64,000 nt of DNA from Pachypanchax playfairii (taxonomy: Eukaryota > Chordata > Actinopteri > Cyprinodontiformes > Aplocheilidae): NCBI GenBank assembly GCA_006937955.1, contig SSNP01000124.1, positions 321,175 to 385,174 of the forward strand, given 5' to 3'. Under the pieces are notes generated by a model. It did not search any database. It had not been told where the DNA came from and saw only the letters and a program-made list of their open reading frames with translations. The position numbers and the translations under genes are program-made. Of this stretch, positions 33,443-47,600 are shown piece by piece (within the stretch, counting starts at the first letter, position 1; the number at the start of each line of letters is the position of its first letter).

Positions 33443-36425
33443 GGCAAAGTTCTCCATCACGCAGCCTCTGACAACATACATGCATGCACTTAAACTCCAA
33501 GTACTCCCACTGCTTATATCCCCCCACCCACCTTTCATATACCTTCTGAGAAGAAACCAGTTTAGAACAACCGCTCAAGGTTTAAAAGATAAACATGGTC
33601 AGAGTTTCAACAAACATCTGTCCCTTTCAGGCAGATGTAAACAAGAGGTATGTACGTGGATCCCATTTCATTCATAACAGTGATCTTCATCACAGGCACA
33701 ATGTTTATCATCCTTATTTTTTCTCTTTTCCAACATTACCAAGAGAAAATCAGTGATCTCATCTCAGAAGTAAAAATTATTGGTTGTACATCATATCTAT
33801 AAAATGTGAAAGTGCATCATGGATCAGTTGTTTTCAGGTTTACACTTATTGTAGCATTTTCACAACCACGTGTTTCTTTCGTGTAATAATCTGCTGGTGT
33901 GTTTTTTTTTTTTTTTTTCCGTGTGCAGCCTTTTCTCACGGCTGTACTCCGGGTTTTATCCTGTATGTGCCATGACATCAAGAACTGATTAGAAAAGACA
34001 ATGTAAGACTGAAAGTTTCATCCTAAACTGTGACAAAGTCTCAGCATTTCATACATTTCTACACATTCTTTGGTTTGACAAATGTTTTTGTTGTGTGTAT
34101 TAGTGATACTGAGCATACTGAATGTTGTTCCTTGAGGCCATCACATGACCTTAGCCTGGTTGTGTGAACTTATCAGTGAGTTCACAGAATGACTTAAAGA
34201 ATTTTGTACGTTGAGATTTTGCTGTCAACACTGCTTCAGTATTTGAATCAAACTTGTTTGGCTGGTCCCAGCAAAGGCAAACCTGTTCCTCGCCGCCAAA
34301 GTTTTATATCACAGTCCCCGAAACGTTGATGTCGGTTTATTTCACATCCCTTTGTTGGACATCACACAGTGCAGATGAAAGTGTAAATAAGTCCATGGAG
34401 TGCACACGGAACCATCAGAACTGCCCTCCCCAGCTGAGCTGACTCACCCAGCGTGTTGCCGGGGTGGGTGATGAGACTGGATGGAGATTTAAAAAAGCAT
34501 AGTTTCAGAATCAATGTTCTCCTGCAGCTCCAACCATTCACATGTTACTACCAGCAATTGAAGCCATTTCATTTCTGTTCCTGCCCCTCCATATTTTCTC
34601 ACGCAGGTTCGTTCATGTGTTTTGCTAAAAGGCAGTTTGGTGGATAAATGTGTGAAACTGAAAGCTGACACAGCTCGTATGTAGAGCCTGCACCGCCCCT
34701 TCTCCCTCCCCCCTCTGAATGTTTTTGTCTTTAGTGTCCTCTAATCTTGCTAACAATGTTTTTCTACATTTTCTGTTGTCGTACTTGCACTAATGTCATT
34801 TTTACTAGCAATGCTCCAAAGGTGTTCTGTGGCTGTCGGCAACCAAATACCCTCTGATGTTCGTGTACGAGGAAACAGCCCGATCTGTTTGTGTGTAATG
34901 TATAGAAACGTTGCTCTGTATGACTTCTATATAAAACACGAGGAGTGTTGATACATTTAGATGATCAGGGTTTGATTTCTTCCAAGCTTCCTGAGTGTGA
35001 CGCTGCAGGGAAACCAAACCCTCTGATCTGGGATCAGCCAGTGTTCCTGCCTCTCCGGTCTGTATGAAGCATCTTTGAGCTGGTGTGATCACTCAGGTGG
35101 CCTCTGCCATAAGAAGTGGGATCAGCATGATGCTGACGTACCGGAGACGCACATGTTAAACCTTCAGCAGTATTATTATTATTTACTAGCACTCTTGTTC
35201 ATATTATCCCGAATGATTCTTCTGAGAAGCGCCGGTTCCAGGTCTGAAAATGAATACATGTTACATGTATGATCAAACCTAACCAGTGCTGTTTACTTAC
35301 TTTATTTTGAGGATTTAAAAGTAGAATTGGATGTATTTTGCACATCTTTCTCTGAAAGATGAACATGATGACTGTTTTTTCTTTTGTTTTTTTTAATGAC
35401 CTCCATTACTTTCATTTCAAAAGATGTTTATGTTTATTCATTTCAGAACTTTGGAACTTGAAAGGATAAACCTGCAAAACAAAATGTTTAAAGGTTCAAA
35501 TAGTCATTGGCAGCTGTATGTGAATCTGCATTGCAGTATTAAATGATAACTAACACAGAAGCTCGTCATCTGTTGATTCTGGGTTTGTGTTCAGGAGAAC
35601 CTCAAATGTTTTTACTCATTTGAAGTCCAGATTTGGGATAAATCATTCTTCTGATGTTAATTTGATGCACACTGGAACATAAATTGGCAGTATTATAGTG
35701 TATTATTTACTTTGTCTGAAGTTTCAGCTTCAGAACAAACGTTTACAGCCATCAGTGATCGTTCAGGCTGTTTGTCGTCTTGAATGTGCCAACAGATGCA
35801 GAATCTTCGCTCCTGCTCGTCTTACAGAGCAGCTTTCACGCAACATTTCATCTTAACGTGTTGAAACATGCACTTTGCTCTTTTAGTTTAGTGCATTTCA
35901 CATCTGTGGGACAAACACACATATTGTTTTAGACAATCAGAAATTTCTAGAGATATTGTACATGTAAATGTTTCTAATAAATGTAAGTAATCTGGAAATT
36001 GAAAACATTTGCCAAGTTACATGACATCAGCTTTTATTTCTTTATAAAAATACTCCATTTAAAGCCGATAATGGAAGTTGAATCTTCAGCTGCCACAAGC
36101 ACTCTGACAAGTTATTTACTGAATGCATTTTTAACTCAGCTGCCAAATGTTGCCTGTAACTGAGAGATGTGCTGAGAGTGATCTCAGAAAGAGGTAACGT
36201 GTTCCGGGCTGCTCTCGCCCAATCGCCGCACAGATTTATATTAATATTATTATTTTGTTTGGATATGTAAACCCAGATTTAGGACCTGCTCTGTAAACGC
36301 TGGCTCTGAAGGCCAGTTGTAATGTTTATTTTAAAATGTCCCACAGTGGTTTCGGACTGGATGCCTGGTATTGCCTTGGTTATTTTATAAAACTGAATGT
36401 CAAATAAAATGAAACATCCAATCTG
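33443..36425 (+). other. Probable rnf145 3' UTR
   Basis: About 3 kb of non-coding sequence after the stop. AATAAA signals lie at 35,976–35,981 and 36,403–36,408. The last 250 bases look better preserved (mixed composition, no simple repeats), which suggests the distal signal is used. No other gene fits here. Confidence 0.5.
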
Positions 36426-37439
36426 AAGAGTCTCAACTTCTTTTTTTTTGTATCACATATTTCAAAGCATAACTCACCATAAAACAAGATGAATTTTCTC
36501 AAACTGTAAAAAAAGCAAAAGGCTAAAATGACATTAATCGTAAAAACGGACACATTAAAATTTATATTGAAAACAACAGCAAAATCTTTCAAGAAAACAA
36601 TGTTAGGTTTACTAAAATGCTTTTGTTTAAAAGCAATTTAAAATTTTCCTAATAAGGAAGAAATTATAATGTAATGATCTGAAGAAAAGCAGGCGTTTAT
36701 TTAATTAATCGACTTTTACAAATTTTCAAAAAGCTGAAGTTTCTGCAGAATTTAGGAAATAAAGATGTAATTACGCAGGTCAGACACAAGATGGTGCTGT
36801 TGCATTGTTTTTACAGTAACGGAACTCTAACTCTTTGGACATCTCGCGTCATTCAGAAACAAACACTCCGTGGTCCGTTTACATTAATGAGTTTATGTTT
36901 TTTAAGGTTTTATTTCATTTGAAATTGTCTCGTTGTTTCGGCTCATCTAAAAGTTTCCCGTCTCTTCATGACTTTTCTGTATGCGAATAAATTCCAAGTT
37001 TGTTTTTCAGTGGTTTATGAGAGTTTAATCCTAATTCTGAAATAAAAGCAAAACTTAGATGTTTGTAATAAAAGTTAACTTCCACCAGTAAATATCTGTC
37101 TTAATCAACGTTTTTATACTAGCCTATGCCATGAATCGCTCTGTAAACGGACTGATCTGGATTTATGAAATAATTTAATATGACGGATCACATTTAAAAA
37201 CTGTCACCGTAGTAAATTTTAACTGACAAATTATTTCAGGCAAACAAATAACTGCCCTGTATTTGAATTATGTATTAAACTCTGTTTATTTAATGTCAAA
37301 TGTAGCTGCACATCTGTGTTTTTAATCATTTCCATAAAACCCCTCGTATCTTCACAAACTCTCTTTTTTTGTTGTTCCTGCTGTAAATTCAACCCGTTCT
37401 ATATTTTTCTTTTCTTGAGCAGAAAACTGGAGCATAAAA
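36426..37439. other. Intergenic, rnf145 to ebf1
   Basis: AT-rich with no gene, RNA or clear repeat seen. Confidence 0.45.
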
Positions 37440-37910
37440 GACTCTTATTCTCCTTAATCAAGGTCACGAGCGTTTTCCAGGAGCCTTTGGGAATAAAATC
37501 ACGGAGCCGCGCCAGATCTCGGCCTGTCAATCACTTTCACAGGCAGCTGAATAACACCGGAGCTGTTGACCTTTTGCTCCTTAACAGATCAATACACTGT
37601 TGGTTTTTAACATACTTCACATGCATCATCTATTACATTGTTTGTATTTTGTTTGCCCCCCCCCCCCCAGCGGTGTGATAAATAGTTTCAAATAACAGAT
37701 GGTGCCAGAGGGAGAGACAAAGCAGGGAAATCTGGTTGCAATTATCCTCAATTATGTTCATTGTTATTTTGAGCTAATTATTGTTATTGTCACTTTTGTT
37801 TGTGTCTTGCGGCGCGGGGCTGCAGAATGATGCCTGTATAGAAGACAATGGGGACCAGGAATATGTTGCGAAGATGAATAAATAGCTGTTAAACCCGAGC
37901 AGGACCGACT
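37440..37910. promoter_or_regulatory. Candidate conserved non-coding block upstream of ebf1
   Basis: A mixed-composition non-coding stretch about 1.1–1.5 kb upstream of the ebf1 ATG, dense in homeobox-like TAAT/ATTA words, with a perfect PBX–MEIS site at 37,524–37,533. EBF genes are known to be surrounded by deeply conserved non-coding elements. Conservation is inferred from appearance and must be tested by alignment. Confidence 0.35.
37524..37533 (-). promoter_or_regulatory. PBX–MEIS composite motif
   Basis: The plus strand reads CTGTCAATCA, the minus strand TGATTGACAG, the canonical PBX–MEIS/PREP composite site. Two more copies lie in ebf1 intron 6. Confidence 0.5.
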
Positions 37911-38179
37911 GGTGGTGAATGGGCCTGAAGTCATGTTAGATCAGACTGAGCAGGGCTCCGTGCGCGTTTCGGTTTGAATCCGGATGTTTTTTCTTCTTGT
38001 GACTTTTTGTTTTGCCATTAATCATGTGAATAAGTGGAGTGATGATGGTTCCTGATGGATGTTACTTTGCTTTCTTCCACGGCTCTAGATATTTTTTGCC
38101 CTTGAATCAATAAAAATACCTTTTCGGATTAATTTTTTTAAGGATTCGGTCGCGCGGGAGTTCATCTCCATTCGGAAAA

Positions 38180-38980
38180 CTACTTGAGGTTGATTTTTGT
38201 AATCCTATTAACAGGGACAGAACTGGTACCCGGACCTGACAGAGGAGGAGGAGGAGGAGGACAGAGGAGGCGCTCCGTAGTTCCATAAGGTAGACCTGAC
38301 TTCACTCTCGTCTTTGTTTGGGGGCGTCTTCTCTCCTCCGGTCCCCTCCCCTCGTTTTCCCTTCTCGTTCCACTCCCACCCCTCTGCACCTCTCTCTCTC
38401 TCTCTCTCCCTCAGGGTGGGAGAAGCCCGTGTTTGCTCCTCAGAGTTGGTCCTTTGGGAAGAGTCACAAAGCGATTTCCTCAGAGCGAGTGCGGAGCAGC
38501 GAGAGCTCGGGACTCGTCCAGTAACTCGTCCTGGACCTCAGCGCTGAGACCGAGCGGAGAAAGGGGAGCGAAAAGAAGAAGAAGAAAGAAGATTCAGACA
38601 ATGATGACATCCGATCCGGGTGCTGGTGGATCTCTGTTTGCTTCTTTCTGACACCTCAAACTTTGGATCTCAGCGCATCAGGATTGACTTCCTGACATCT
38701 TTTCACACAGTCAGTCGGGTTCCCATCATCCATTTAAAGCGATTTAATACCAAGATTTCAATGTTTGGACAATCTGGATGTCAGTATTCTTGTGTGATTT
38801 TCACTCCGTTTTAGTGTCCACTCCCTCTCTGGGACCAGAGTCAGAGGAATAAAGAGCGCAGTGCGTGATTTCTAACAGAGACGCACGCAGCGGCAGCGAG
38901 GAGCGCGCCCACGGTGAAGGATCCACAGCAGGACAAGTGCGTAACAGGGAGGATAAAGTCGGACTTCGGAGGCTTTGTTA
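38180..38980 (+). promoter_or_regulatory. ebf1: ebf1 promoter and 5' UTR region
   Basis: GGA- and CT-rich sequence immediately upstream of the ebf1 start, with short upstream reading frames starting at about 38,601 and 38,761. The second begins MFG, like the main protein, but stops after 17 residues. No TATA box is convincing. The start site is not fixed. Confidence 0.4.
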
Positions 38981-39532
38981 ATGTTTGGGATACAGGAGAG
39001 CATCCAGAGGAGCGGCAGCAGCCTGAAGGAAGAGCCGCTGGGAGGCATGAACGTCCGGAGCTGGATGCAGGGAGGCGGCGTGCTGGACGCCAACACGGCC
39101 GCCCAAAGGTGAGCTGTGCCCGGATAAAGGAGACGCTCCTCCACCTTCATCCATGTGTGCAACCGAAACACGGAGTCAGCGTGCGTGTTTCGTTTCGTGC
39201 TTCTCCGCGAGGATCCTGCAGGCTGTGTAAACTTCTGGATTGAAATCCTGAGAAGATACTTTGGAAAACAAAGATTATTTAGAAAACGAATTTCTATCAG
39301 CCACGTGCTGATGATGATATTTACACTTGAAGTAAACGTTATAGCTGGTTCAGGATTCATGCAAATAAATCAAATTAAAACAATCAGGCTCAAGGCTGAA
39401 GGTTCAAAATGAAGACATGTTGGTCTAAACAGAGACATTCAGTCAGAGAAACATTAAACATCCTCCGTTTTACAGATAAACATTTTATTCACCTACATTT
39501 CCAGAGAATAACTATTCTTATTCTTTCAATAA

Positions 39533-39586
<54 letters not shown>

Positions 39587-40074
39587 GTCCTGATTAATAA
39601 TCATAGCCTGATGATTAGTAAAGTTAATCACATAAAATATATGAACAGGCTCATATATTGTGGCTTTAAGGCCGCTGTTCTTCATGTCGCCCAAATTTTG
39701 TTCCATCTTATTTGAAGATAATGAAACATTGTCCGAGCCTTTCTAAAGGCGCCTCCTTTTCGCCTGTGTGTCCGCAGTGGAGTGGGTCTGGCCCGGGCTC
39801 ACTTTGAGAAGCAGCCGCCCTCCAACCTGCGGAAGTCCAACTTCTTCCACTTCGTCCTGGCGCTGTACGACCGGCAGGGCCAGCCGGTGGAGATCGAGCG
39901 GACCAACTTCGTGGACTTCATCGAGAAAGAAAAGGTGAGGACGAAAACTCGCGGGGCGCGACTATTTCCATAGAAAGTAAGATGTTTTACCACGTGCAGG
40001 CCCGAATATTCAACTGGGGGGTTTGATCTTATGTCATGTAGCGTAAAATCACACATTACACATATTCCATATCC

Positions 40075-40126
<52 letters not shown>

Positions 40127-41643
40127 TACTGTTGGGAATAAATAGGCCTGGAACACAGTCGTTCAGTGTAAGTTGCAGCAACTTTGGACGTTTTAACGTG
40201 GTTTTAATTTACAGCTCGGTCCAGTTCAACCACTTGTTCTATATAAACAACAGCGCTGCGACCTCCTCATCAATTATGACATACAGCGACAGAAGTGAGT
40301 GTTGGATTTATTGGGCCTCCTAACATAACTGCTAATTACAGAGGAATTAAAACAAACAACACAAACAAAGACACAAACCTCCACAGTAACATGATGATTA
40401 CACATGAGGGAAATTACAAGGCTGCACTTCTTTAATATCTCAACAGCGTAAAATCACAACTGGATTTATGTGTGAATAATTCAATAGAGATTTGTTGTTG
40501 TTGTTGTTTTTTATATGTGCTAAATTTGAACAAACAGTTCAGGGTTTGTTGTGCATGTGCGTGTGTGTGTGTTAAGGAGACAAGCGGTGAGAAGACCAAT
40601 AACGGGATTCATTACCGGCTGCAGCTTCTTTACAGTAACGGTGAGTGGCTCAGAACACGCACACGCGCTCATCACCGTCACAGAGAGACCCATCGTTGAA
40701 CACACACCGATAGCTGTTTATTATTATTATTTAAAGTGTAAGTTTCTTTCCTCAGAGCAGAGGAGAGGAGCTTCAGGCTGCCAGAAGCAGCAGATCTGAG
40801 TTTCATCAGGCCTATTAGTCAAATTTCAGCGCAGCTGTTGCAGCTCTGCTGCTGTATCACAGTCACTGTCTCTAAATGAGGTTGTCCAGCAGAGAGAGAA
40901 AAAAAACAACTTCTTGACAGTTTTCTTTTTTGAAACAACTTGTAGCCCAGATTTAGTTTTGAAAGTGTGTTAGACCTACAAATGCCCCCCCCTTCCCACT
41001 CAGATAATTAAAACAGTCTTTAGTTGAACCATCAGTTTTATTCTGTAGTTTCCCAACTTAAACACAGAGACATTTGAGGCTGTCGTTGGATGTAAACGTT
41101 GCACAAGGCTGAGGCTTCTGTGGGATTTGTGAGCTGTGAAATCAGCTGACTCAGACTTCTGATGATTTATTTCCTTTTTTTAATTATTATTTCATAACTT
41201 TGGATTACAAATAGACCAGCAGATGTATTGAGGCTTAATTTGATATTATCTTTATCGAGAGTTTGTCTTAAAAGCATCAATGTGTGTCAGATTACACATG
41301 TGAGAAGCCAAAGCAAAAAAAAAAAAAAATGGTAAAAACCCATAAAATTAACTTTTATTTATTTATGTTTTTAATTTGTTTTTATGTTTTCTGCCTTTTT
41401 CCAACAACAGAAATTGGTGTAAATCTTGTTAAGCCCTGCAGTAATATTCTTGCTAATTATTCCCACTATTTTTCCAGTATTATTGACTTGATGTGACATG
41501 TTTTTATTACAGTGCTGTTCTGTGTCCAAATAATGTCACATATATCTTATTTTTTTCCCTCTTTTGGATCTCAACAGGCATCAGAACAGAGCAGGACTTT
41601 TACGTCCGACTCATAGACTCCATGACTAAACAGGTAAACACCT

Positions 41644-41681
<38 letters not shown>

Positions 41682-44600
41682 ACACACACATATTCACACA
41701 CTCTGACAGGAGCTGTCACCTCTCCTGTTATCTCCCTGACAATGAGCCGCTCCACTGATCTGCCGCCCTCCTCTTTTCCCTGCACATACTGTACCTGCAC
41801 ACACACTGAGATGAGAGTTTATGTGTATGTGATTCAGAGGGTGGGTGTTTCCACTGTGTGTGTGTGTGTGTATGTGGGTGGAGACACACACACACACACA
41901 CACACATTGCATGGCTCCAGGCATTTCTGCCTGTGCTTCTCTTGCTGTGATTAGAGCGGGGAGGCAGCGTAACTCTGCCGCTTGCTGTGGGAAGTGGCAC
42001 CTCTGGGATTCGTTCTGCTGAGTGGGAAACATTTTCTGATCAGATCCAATTTTGCTGTTAATGTTGCTGTTTTGTTTTTGTTTTTGTGAGACAGAGTGAG
42101 TGCCAGAAAGAGTTAGGACAGAAACGGAGAAAGTTTTTTTATTTTGGCCTCAGGTAAATTGTTAGAATTAGGAGTTATTTAGACTTTTTGTTGAGGGAGA
42201 ATCTGAGAGTGAGAAGTGTCTGTTCGGTGTAACACAGTGTGTGCATGTGTGTCTGGGTGTGAGGAGCCAAGAAGCCACGCTATGCACTGAATACTCGCTA
42301 ATGTGACTCCATGCGGGCTCTGACAGAGTCTCACATTACTGCTGCCACACTGCACCACACACATTGTGTAGGTGTGTGTGTTTCTGTGTCTGGCAGGCCT
42401 AAAGGACCACACGGCTGCACAGTTACACTGTTAAGCTTCAGCTACACACAGTCAGGTCTCACACCTACTGCAAGTTTAAACACCCAAACGCAGATCCTCA
42501 AAAAAATGTCTAAAATGTTACACTTGTGGTTTTTTATTGAGCCTGCATGAAAACATCAGAGTCTAGATGAAAAAGGATCTGATAGGGAGAAACTTTGGTG
42601 CTGAATTTTTGTTAATTGGTTGTCAACATTGCAATGTCCTAATAAGGCCTGTATGTGTGTGTATGTATGTGTGTGTGTGTTATTTCCAGCATTAAGGGAA
42701 TGGAACATTAACAGGTGGTTGAACCAAAACAGCCGTGCGGTTGGCTTTGTTGGTCAGTGATGTCATTGCCGCTGTCTTTCGAACCCCACACTCATTGTTG
42801 TCCTGCCAAAGAGGAAAAAAATGAAGCCATGCAGCAGCTCAGCATTACACTGGTGTTTACTGGTTTTATCGCACAGCTGAGGATAAAAGGAAAACATGGC
42901 TTCATTAATTTAAACTTCAAAAAACAGCTCCAGAACCGTCGGTTCCCAGATACTGAATAAAATGGACCCCAAAATACACTCTGACATCAGAAAGTTTGGT
43001 GTTTTTTAAAAGATAAATCTTTGTTTCAAAGCTGCGGAATTTACAGCTGGAAAGGGAAGAAGATGCTTTGAATTCAGCAGCCGAGGGGACGGTAAAGTGC
43101 TTGAACTTGAACTTGACATTCACTTCAAATAAAGAAACAGAATTGAATTGAATGTTCTGAAACAGGTCAAAGCTAAACTTAAAATGTAAAATTCGGCTTT
43201 AAAAGTTTGGAAACTATCATTAAAAGTATTTTCCTGCACATTTCTAGATAGTTTACATCTATTTTTCTCCACTCAAAGTGCAAAGTGACCAACACTGTCC
43301 TTTATTATAAGACAAATGACGAAAAAAACAGATTTTAGCATAAAAGTATCTGACTTTGTTCCAAGCTGAGATATTAAATGTGAAACATCTATTTAACATG
43401 TCAGTTCGATCAGCTTTTCACAAACATGTTCCTCAACAGCATCACATATAAACTCCACCGTCTCGTCTCCTCGATCTGAAAGCAGTTTCGTCGCGGCAGC
43501 TTTCAGAGAAAAACTCTGTTAATCTCCACGGTCTAGACGAGGCTGTAGCAGTAGCATATCTCTTACATACTTTAAAGACTGTTAACGTCCAGAAATAGAA
43601 GAAGATAAGACAGGATAAGGGAGAAACAGTTGCAATGAGGTGTAATGCACTCGCTGCCACGCTGGATAAACTACACGGATCACCAGGGATTTAAATGCTG
43701 AAGACAAGTGCTGGAAATATTTCACTCAGAATGTGGAGCACAAAACCCTCCGAGGATAATTTACTGTTTCAGAAAATCTAAAAACGGAGCACCTTGATGA
43801 AAGATGGCATTGAATCATGGAAGCAAATGGAGAAGCAGGTGGTTTGGACTGGTTTTATTCTGGTTTTCATGTTATTAAATCACTAACGTACTTGTCTTAA
43901 CATCAAACAGGTGGATGTGTTTTCATTGTGCAAACTGATTGATGGTCCTTTAAAGAGCAGACGTTTTAGGTTTTGATGTTTTTCAGGGCCAATGAAGATT
44001 TCAAATCTTTGCACGTTCTGTCCTGTATGTGGAAAGTAAAGTATTTTGTAACATTGAGCTGGTACTTACTGTTACTGTTCTAGTTCTGTATCACTACCTG
44101 CTTCGTGTTTGTACTGAGATAATACTAATTGCGTTAAACGAACATCTTCCGCTCTTCAGAAACATCGTATGGCGCTTGTTGATCACTGCTCTGTCCCAGA
44201 GAATAAATCGTCCTGTCACCGTGGCCCTGCTGGATCACATGCTCACAAGTCAAACTGACACTAACGCAGGAGGAAGTGTGTTCCCAACTCAATGGATTCT
44301 TGTTTACATGCAGCGCATGTCACCTTATTTCAAAGGTGCAGGAGAAAGCAGCAAAGATGGGGTGTGAAAGGCCCGGTGAGGCAGAGAAAGGGAGGAGACA
44401 GAGATGGGAGAAGCAGATAAAAGAGAAAAGGAAAAGAGGAGGGAAAGTGACAGAGATGACAAGATCATGGACGGGTGCAGCAGGAGAAGTTACATGTTTA
44501 CACAAGAACCTGTCAGAGGGTTGCTAAAATATTATATGCAAATTATTATTTTATGTCATCAGGCTTTGTTGTCTGGATGATCCAGATCTCTTTAGTTACG

Positions 44601-47600
44601 AGTTAGAAAGTCTTTCTTTCAGTATTTAATAAAAGAATCTGAACCTTCACCAAGTCCAAGCAGCTTTAAAACAGACAAAAGATGGAGTCAAGAAGTGGTG
44701 AAGAAATGAGTCAGCTGGATAACACTCTGAATGGGAAACAGTTTCCTTTCACTTATCTATATGGACATTGATATGATCTTTCTGCTGGATTTGCACAATG
44801 TAAATATTTTTTCATGAGTTTCGAGTTCTACAAGTAACCTGATGTTTCTGGTTGTCCATCTGTTACCAGACTGTGACAGTAAGTGACTCAACAGTAGCAC
44901 AAAGCAAACTGGTTGTTCATCATGTGGCCCTGTCAACCTGATCTGGATGGATGGAAGTTCTTAGAAAACAGTTTCTTCCATGACCTATCAGTGTCTGAAG
45001 CATATTCACACTGACCAGCTCAGACATGCTTCCCTGAAACTGGAACCAGGTTATTTTACCTCTCATGTGTTGACAGATTTTAAAGAGGCCCTTCCATTAA
45101 AAACGTTTTTTCTGAGGTTTCTGTTGAATATTTTAGCTCCACAGGTGTTCTTACCTTCATAGTGGGTGTGAAAACAGGTCAACAACTCCTCTTTCAGTTT
45201 TTATCTCTCAAACTACGCAGGTGGCGATAACACCCGAGTTCTCCCGAGTTTGAACAGCCTGTATCTGTTTCATCACAACTCCTTTGTTTGTTAGTATTCG
45301 GCAGCTCCTGCAGTTGAAACCACGCCTAACATGCTGCTGGCTAAAAGCTGTAGCATAAGACGTATCAAACTGGAAGAGAGTACATGTGCTGTTGCCATAC
45401 ACAGCGGGGCAGGAAACATTACAACTTGCTCTCATAGGCTAGCAAATTCAAATAATGAATATGAATGAGCTGCCTGATGGAAGGAGCCGGAACCAGCTGA
45501 ATTTTGACGCAGATAGATCGAAAGGTCTGTTAATCAGTGTTTCCTGACGTTTTTTAGATATAAAATGTTTCATATTACTGGTTAATACTTAAGAAATAAC
45601 CACAAAGTCCTGAAATTTGTATGAAATGGCCTCTTTAACTACAGACAGATTTTCTGTGCTTCAGGTGTTGGATCAAGTTTTGCTTAAGGACATTTACATT
45701 TTGTTTTTGTTCTCGACAATTGTAGTTTCTGGACCGAACCACTTGTTTTGGAAATGTTAGCCTAGCATTAGCTAAGCTTGTATGTTGTCCCAGTGTTTTA
45801 TGTTACACGTCATACTGGCCGGAGTGTGCACATCCCCTACGTCTTGGACCACCAGGAGCCTTTCGGGCTCCATGTTCACGTGTCAATACATTTTCATTGA
45901 GGTGTGCATTCACAGAAAATTGTGACTGACAAGGGCCCCCGGGTTCTAAAACACACGGGGTCTCCAGTTCCTGAAAACACAGAAAGTCCCAGAGACAACA
46001 AGCTATTAGAATGAAATGCTTTAGGCTACAGTAATGTGGCCCACACATTAAACAAGCACCATTGGCTGCTCTACATTATTGCTGCAGCTATTCATGCTAT
46101 GTTCTGGGGGCCAGGTAGGTGTAGTTTCTACAAATGAGGGGGTCTGTATCTCTCAGACTCTGCTCATGCTGAAGCCCCATGAGGAACACGCAGGCCTGGG
46201 GGCCCCTTGAAGGACAGTTCTGTCTCTTTCAAAGTTTGTGAAAATACCTTTAAAAAGCCTATGTGGTCTGCAGCAGTCTGAAACTTCTCTCAGCTTTACC
46301 ATCTGTCACTTCTGGAGCTTTTCCACAAAAAATGACTTTAAAAAACATTAATTTTACTTAATTATGTCACTGATAATTTGAGGGTTTTTTTCCCGAAATA
46401 ATTTGAGTGATCAAAATTAACGCATTCTGTTAGACTTCAGTGGATGCAGAAGGGAAAAAAAAAATGTGATTTAAAATAAAGGAGTTACGTTTTGTAAAAA
46501 GTTTAAAATTTATCTTACATTCCATCATTTCTTATAAATAACTTGTAAATACAAAGACATGATCTCCTTGGGCTGCGACTGTTGATGTGAAATTGGGAAC
46601 CATGTTTGCGAAGGAGTTTCCAAAATGTCTTCAGAATTTACTCACGAGTCCTAAGACCTCACTGTCATGTTGCTGGATTTTTACAATCTTCAAAAATGTG
46701 TAAGATTTTTCCTCTGACCTGGTCAAGCAGTAACTCTGTCATCCAATGACTGCTGAAGTTAGGCAGCAGAAAGAGGCAGGTATATAAGATGGATCAAGGG
46801 CCTTGTTTGATATGATATAATGGGGGGTCAATGTGAGGTCCGAAGGGCCAAAACACTAGTGGCCGGGGGTCTGGGGGCTGCTTAAGGCCCCCTGAAGCCA
46901 ACGACTTACAGATGGCCAGAGGGGATTTTTGAAGCATTTCTGACTGCATATTTCATGATATATTTGTTTACCATAGTCCTGCAAAAAAGTAGAAAAAGAG
47001 CATTTCTTGGAAAAAATGCAGTCGCAGGTCCCCCATGCAGGCCAAGGGAAAGGCTCTGTTGATTTATAAATCAGCGTCACTGTCACTGAATCCATTCTTT
47101 GTGAAATCACAAAGTGAAAAGGTTGAACACAGACAAGACAGACAACACAATTCACAAAAATAGGACTTCGATTCTGTCCTGATCTTAGATGCATACTTCA
47201 TATACGCAGATATAAATGGTTTATTAAAATTTACATAAACATGCAAATCTCAAAGAGTAAGGAACAAAGTGAAAACAAGACAGTAACTTACAAAAGAGAA
47301 AATTCAACATTATCACTGGCAGAGGATTTTTATAAGAAACTAGCGAATTTCCACTTTTTACTTCGTTTTGTTCAGCAAAACATGGGGGGACATGTCCCCC
47401 CTGTCCCCCCATAAACAAGGCCCATGAGATGGATACAAATAGTTTTAGAGCCCCTGCAGGTGTTTCTAACTCTTCTCACTTTAATTTTCACGAATCAGAC
47501 ATGTGGGAATGTGAGAGAAATGTAGAAGAACTTTGGGAGTAATAATAACCAATTTGCTAATAAAATGTGGGTAAATCGTCAACAAATTGCAACCTAATTA

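Noticed and set aside
38761..38814. Alternative ebf1 start at an upstream MFG-beginning frame
   Set aside because: It stops after 17 residues and does not join the main reading frame; at most an upstream ORF.
38872..39360. A 162-residue minus-strand open frame over the ebf1 start
   Set aside because: Antisense to ebf1 exon 1 and GC-rich 5' sequence, with no recognisable domain.
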